DNA from: Oscillospiraceae bacterium
Lineage (GTDB): Bacteria; Bacillota; Clostridia; Oscillospirales; Oscillospiraceae
DNA: 64,000 nt
Direction: 5' to 3'
Assembly (NCBI GenBank): GCA_009780175.1
Contig: WRAO01000009.1
Span: 1-64,000, forward strand
Shown: positions 61,194 to 64,000 of the stretch, one piece after another
How the letters are laid out: each line of letters starts with the position of its first letter
How positions within the stretch are numbered: the stretch's first letter is position 1
Made by a program: the position numbers and the translations under genes
The notes under the pieces: generated by a model
Told to the model about the DNA's origin: nothing
Seen by the model: the letters and a program-made list of their open reading frames with translations, nothing else
The model's database searches: none

Positions 61194-61931
61194 ATGTTAG
61201 AACGACTACAAAAAATCCTCTCCGCGCGGGGTATTGCCTCGCGCAGGGAAGCGGAAACGATGATAAAGGCGGGCCGGGTGACGGTGGACGGGGTGCGCGC
61301 GGAACTTGGGCAGCAGGCTGATCCATCGAAGCAGACGATCTGCGTAGATGGAAAACCCGTAAAAGGCGGCTTAGAAAAGCGGGTGTATATCCTGCTGAAC
61401 AAGCCTCGGGGCTACGTGACAACGGTGAAGGACGATAGAGGCCGGAAGACGGTGCTCGATCTTCTGGGACCTGAGGGACGGGGTCTATGGCCTGTGGGGC
61501 GGCTTGATCGAGACAGCCAGGGGCTGTTACTTATGACGAATGACGGGGATGTGACCCGTGTACTTACGCATCCGTCATTTGAGGTGGAGAAGACTTACCG
61601 TGTCTGGGTGCGAGGCAAAGATCTGTGGCAGAAGGTGTTGGAGCTGGAGAAGCCGCTCACGATTGACGGAGAACGCCTCCGCGCCGCGAAAGTGCGGATG
61701 ATTGACGAAACAGATGAGGGCGGCGTACTCGATGTGAAGATCAAAGAGGGCAAGAATCGGCAAGTGCGGAATATGTGCGCGCTGTTTGATCTCGATGTCA
61801 TTCGTCTGGTACGGATCCGAGAAGGAGAACTCCGCCTCGGTGACTTGCAAAATGGCAAGTGGAGACATTTGACGCCGGAAGAAGTGGGATACCTGAAGAA
61901 CATCGGCCGAGAAGATGATGAAAGCTTCTAA
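61194..61931 (+). CDS. rluB: rRNA pseudouridine synthase, RsuA/RluB family
   Basis: A 245-residue pseudouridine synthase. An S4 RNA-binding domain fills residues ~1-60 (LQKILSARGIASRREAETMIKAGRV). The catalytic Asp is in VGRLDRDSQGLL near residue 105, and KEGKNRQVRNMC follows. RluB acts on 23S and RsuA on 16S rRNA; RluB is the usual Firmicutes call in the scp-dac neighbourhood. No ribosome site is strong (AAGGACGTG about 10 bases up). Confidence 0.92.
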   Translation: MLERLQKILSARGIASRREAETMIKAGRVTVDGVRAELGQQADPSKQTICVDGKPVKGGLEKRVYILLNKPRGYVTTVKDDRGRKTVLDLLGPEGRGLWPVGRLDRDSQGLLLMTNDGDVTRVLTHPSFEVEKTYRVWVRGKDLWQKVLELEKPLTIDGERLRAAKVRMIDETDEGGVLDVKIKEGKNRQVRNMCALFDLDVIRLVRIREGELRLGDLQNGKWRHLTPEEVGYLKNIGREDDESF

Positions 61932-61939
61932 GCTTCTTC

Positions 61940-61968
61940 TTGCAAAATGCGCGAAAAAGGCGTAGAAT
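61940..61968 (+). promoter_or_regulatory. Promoter of the RpiR-cmk-plsC unit
   Basis: TTGCAA (61940-61945), 17-bp spacer, TAGAAT (61963-61968), starting eight bases after the rluB stop. Confidence 0.68.
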
Positions 61969-62013
61969 GATTGGACGCTTGCGTAAAGATATAGAAGTAA
62001 GGTGGGGCGACAA

Positions 62014-62892
62014 ATGGATCGAGATATTTTGTCCGTCATTGAGGCGAAGGCGAAGAAATTTTCCAAAGGCCAGCGGCAGATTTCCAAGTTTATTTTGGAG
62101 AACTACGATAAGGCGGCTTTTATGAATGCGGAAAAGCTGGGCCGAACGGTGGGGGTGAGTGAATCTACCGTGGTTCGCTTTGCGTCCCAGCTTGGGTATG
62201 ACGGATACCCCGGAATGCGGCGCGCCTTGCAGGAGATGATTCGCAATCGGCTGACTTCTGTCCAGCGGATTGAGGTGGCGCGGGACACGCTGGATAGTCA
62301 GGATATTTTGGCCTCTGTGCTCACCAGTGATATTGAGCGCATCCGCGCGACCTTGGACGAGGTGGATCAAGTGGCTTTTGAGGCGGCGGTGACGGCGCTC
62401 TTAGAGGGGAAGCGGATTTTCATCTTGGGACTTCGGTCGTCGTCGGTGTTGTCTAGCTTTATGGGCTTTTATCTCAGCATGACCAAGGAAAATGTGAAAG
62501 TAATCAACGACTCGGTCAATGATGTGTTTGAGCAGATTTTGAATATCGGGCCGGGAGATGTGTTTTTTGCGATCAGTTTCCCGCGCTATTCCAGCCGTAC
62601 GGTTAAGGCGATTCGGTATGCGCACGATCGGGGGGCTACTACGATTGCGCTCACGGATGCGGAAGTGTCGCCGATTGCGTCTATGGCGGATGTGAAGCTG
62701 TTTGCGAAGAGCGATATGATCTCCTACCTCGATTCACTTGTCGCGCCGTTTAGTATGATTAATGCCCTGGTCGTGGCGATGGGACTCCGGTCCCAGGCGG
62801 AAATTTCCGAGACATTTGGGCGACTGGAGCGGATTTGGGCGGAGTATAATGTGTTTGAGCCCAGCAGAATGCCGCAGACGGAGGGAGTTTAG
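62014..62892 (+). CDS. RpiR-family regulator with SIS domain
   Basis: A 292-residue MurR/RpiR regulator. The N-terminal helix-turn-helix covers residues ~1-77 (KGQRQISKFILENYDKAAF ... VGVSESTVVRFASQLGY). A SIS sugar-phosphate-binding domain follows from ~120 (GKRIFILGLRSS; FAISFPRYS). It probably senses a phosphosugar such as an amino-sugar phosphate. AAGGTGGGG six bases before supports ATG 62014. cmk follows after two bases, an unusual partner, so the regulator may also sit upstream simply by chance. Confidence 0.9.
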   Translation: MDRDILSVIEAKAKKFSKGQRQISKFILENYDKAAFMNAEKLGRTVGVSESTVVRFASQLGYDGYPGMRRALQEMIRNRLTSVQRIEVARDTLDSQDILASVLTSDIERIRATLDEVDQVAFEAAVTALLEGKRIFILGLRSSSVLSSFMGFYLSMTKENVKVINDSVNDVFEQILNIGPGDVFFAISFPRYSSRTVKAIRYAHDRGATTIALTDAEVSPIASMADVKLFAKSDMISYLDSLVAPFSMINALVVAMGLRSQAEISETFGRLERIWAEYNVFEPSRMPQTEGV

Positions 62893-62894
62893 GC

Positions 62895-63590
62895 ATGGCG
62901 GGGCACATCAGTATCGCGATAGACGGGCCTTCCGGGTCCGGGAAGAGCACGCTTGCCAGGAAGCTGGCGGAGCGGCTTGGGTTTGTTTACTTAGATACCG
63001 GCGCGATCTATCGGGCCATGGGGCTTTACGTCCACCGGGCGGGGGCTGATCTGGACGATGAGCAAGCGGTCGATGCCTTGCTGCCGCGGCTTCAAAAGAT
63101 TCGCTTTGGGCATGAGAATGGGACGCAGCGGGTGTTTCTAGGGGAAGAAGATGTCTCCGAGGCGATTCGGATGCCGGAGGTTTCGGTATACGCCTCCCAA
63201 GTGGCGGCGTATGCGGCGGTGCGGGCTTTTTTGCTGGATATGCAGCGGGAGTTCGCCGAGCTATATGACGTGGTGATGGACGGGCGGGACATCGGTACGG
63301 TGGTGTTGCCGCATGCGAGTCTCAAGGTGTTTCTCACGGCTACGCCGGAGCGGCGGGCTGAGCGGCGGTATGCGGAATTGCGTTCTCGAGGTGTGGAAGA
63401 GGCGTATGAACAGGTGCTCCAGGATATCCGCGACCGGGATGAGCGGGATATGAGCCGGGATATTTCCCCCCTCCGCCAAGCGGCGGACGCGGTGGTGTTG
63501 GATACGACGGATTTAGATTTGGACGAGAGTTTGGAGGCCTTGGTGCGTCTGGCTGAGACACGGCTTCCGCTCGGGGGTGAGCGGGCATGA
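62895..63590 (+). CDS. cmk: Cytidylate kinase
   Basis: A 231-residue CMP/dCMP kinase. Walker A is DGPSGSGKST at residues ~9-18; YLDTGAIYRAMGL, MDGRDIGTVVLP and the lid RDERDMSRDISPL are all typical. It makes CDP for RNA, DNA and lipid precursors. Two bases separate it from the RpiR gene, and the stop overlaps plsC by four bases (ATGA). The cmk-plsC order is common in Clostridia. Confidence 0.96.
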   Translation: MAGHISIAIDGPSGSGKSTLARKLAERLGFVYLDTGAIYRAMGLYVHRAGADLDDEQAVDALLPRLQKIRFGHENGTQRVFLGEEDVSEAIRMPEVSVYASQVAAYAAVRAFLLDMQREFAELYDVVMDGRDIGTVVLPHASLKVFLTATPERRAERRYAELRSRGVEEAYEQVLQDIRDRDERDMSRDISPLRQAADAVVLDTTDLDLDESLEALVRLAETRLPLGGERA

Positions 63591-64000
63591 GTGGTCTTGC
63601 GTATCGCATACTTTGGGCGATTACTTGGCCTTTTGTGAACCTGATCTATCCGCGCAGGACGATTGGGCGGGAACATGTGCCGGGGCCGGGTGCGGCCTTG
63701 ATTTGCGCCAATCATTCCTCGATGATTGATCCGTTTTTGATCGCGTATAGCATGGGCGCCAAGTGCCAGATTCATTATATGGGGAAGGCGGAACTGTTTC
63801 GGATCCCTGTGATCGGCTCGCTTTTGCGGCTTGCCGGAATTTTCCCGGTCGATCGGCAGGGCGGGGGCGCTATGGCGATCAAAGGGGCGATGAAGTTCCT
63901 CAAAGACGGGGAAAAGGTCGGCATTTTCCCGGAGGGGACCCGCGTCTACACCGAGGCGGAGAGCGAGGCGAAGACGGGTGCTGTACGTCTGGCAGCGAAG
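63587..64000 (+). CDS. plsC: 1-acyl-sn-glycerol-3-phosphate acyltransferase, 5' part
   Basis: The first 138 residues of a PlsC acyltransferase, cut by the window edge. Present are the catalytic NHSSMIDP (N-H-x4-D, near residue 42), the GKAELFRIPVIGSLLR region and the substrate motif FPEGTR. It adds the second acyl chain to make phosphatidic acid. The ATG overlaps the cmk stop. The C-terminal part is missing, not broken. Confidence 0.93.
   Translation, partial: MSGLAYRILWAITWPFVNLIYPRRTIGREHVPGPGAALICANHSSMIDPFLIAYSMGAKCQIHYMGKAELFRIPVIGSLLRLAGIFPVDRQGGGAMAIKGAMKFLKDGEKVGIFPEGTRVYTEAESEAKTGAVRLAAK

Noticed and set aside
1-64000. tRNA, rRNA, insertion sequences, prophage genes
   Set aside because: No cloverleaf, rRNA segment, transposase, integrase or phage structural gene was recognised on either strand.

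Overview
The window reads as chromosome from a Gram-positive, anaerobic, probably spore-forming member of the Clostridia (an Oscillospiraceae-like gut or rumen lineage is my guess). Supporting signs are the gene order tig-clpP-clpX-lon-engB, the scpA-scpB-DUF2953-ytfJ-dac block, a SpoIVFA/SpoIVFB-like pair, a rubredoxin plus flavodiiron pair, glutaminyl-tRNA made through GatCAB, an SLH-anchored surface protein and a yybP-ykoY riboswitch. Base composition is moderately GC-rich. Almost everything is on the + strand; only the methyltransferase at 12.4-13.1 kb, the rlmD/O-antigen-ligase pair at 32-35 kb and a DUF1540 gene at 47.8 kb are on the - strand. No rRNA, tRNA or CRISPR array was seen.

Layout. 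0-5.3 kb: 3' end of a large surface protein, a J-domain membrane protein with a likely CTG start, a CmpB-type membrane protein, rubredoxin and flavodiiron protein. 5.3-12.4 kb: a lipoprotein-like gene, then an operon whose first product is a glutamyl-tRNA synthetase fused to GatC, followed by gatA, gatB, glutaminase and a small unknown. 12.4-13.8 kb: methyltransferase and a Cys-containing unknown. 13.9-21.75 kb: a tight six-gene operon: XRE/S24 (LexA/CI-like) regulator, TerB-N/TerB-C protein, BrxD-like ATPase, BrxHI/Lhr-like helicase, a radical-SAM DNA repair/modification protein and its DUF4130-type partner. This is my best candidate for an undescribed defence or DNA-repair system. 22-25.5 kb: MATE exporter and a beta-lactamase-fold serine hydrolase. 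25.6-32 kb: a catabolic island with a DUF6282 hydrolase, GalB-like hydratase, TctCBA transporter, GntR regulator and RraA-type aldolase.

32-43 kb: O-antigen ligase and RlmD on the - strand, then the SpoIVFA/FB-like pair, the TIGR03960/TIGR03936 radical-SAM pair, a DUF975 protein and a P-type ATPase behind a well-formed manganese riboswitch. 43-48.8 kb: rplS-rbgA-rnhB-yraN, dipeptidase, thrC, DUF1540 protein and a phosphoesterase. 48.8-55.9 kb: the protein-quality-control block tig-clpP-clpX-lon-engB, with unusual Lys/Ala-rich tails on trigger factor and Lon and with long palindromes between genes. 56-61 kb: M50 protease, scpA, scpB, a 29-residue membrane peptide, DUF2953 protein, ytfJ and a D,D-carboxypeptidase. 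61-64 kb: rluB, an RpiR regulator, cmk and the 5' part of plsC.

Promoters could be read for many units. Nearly all have 17-bp spacers, and many have a TTGC-type -35 box. Short GC-rich inverted repeats of the GTAGGGGCGG...CCGCCCCTAC kind recur between genes, mostly in the 48-56 kb region.
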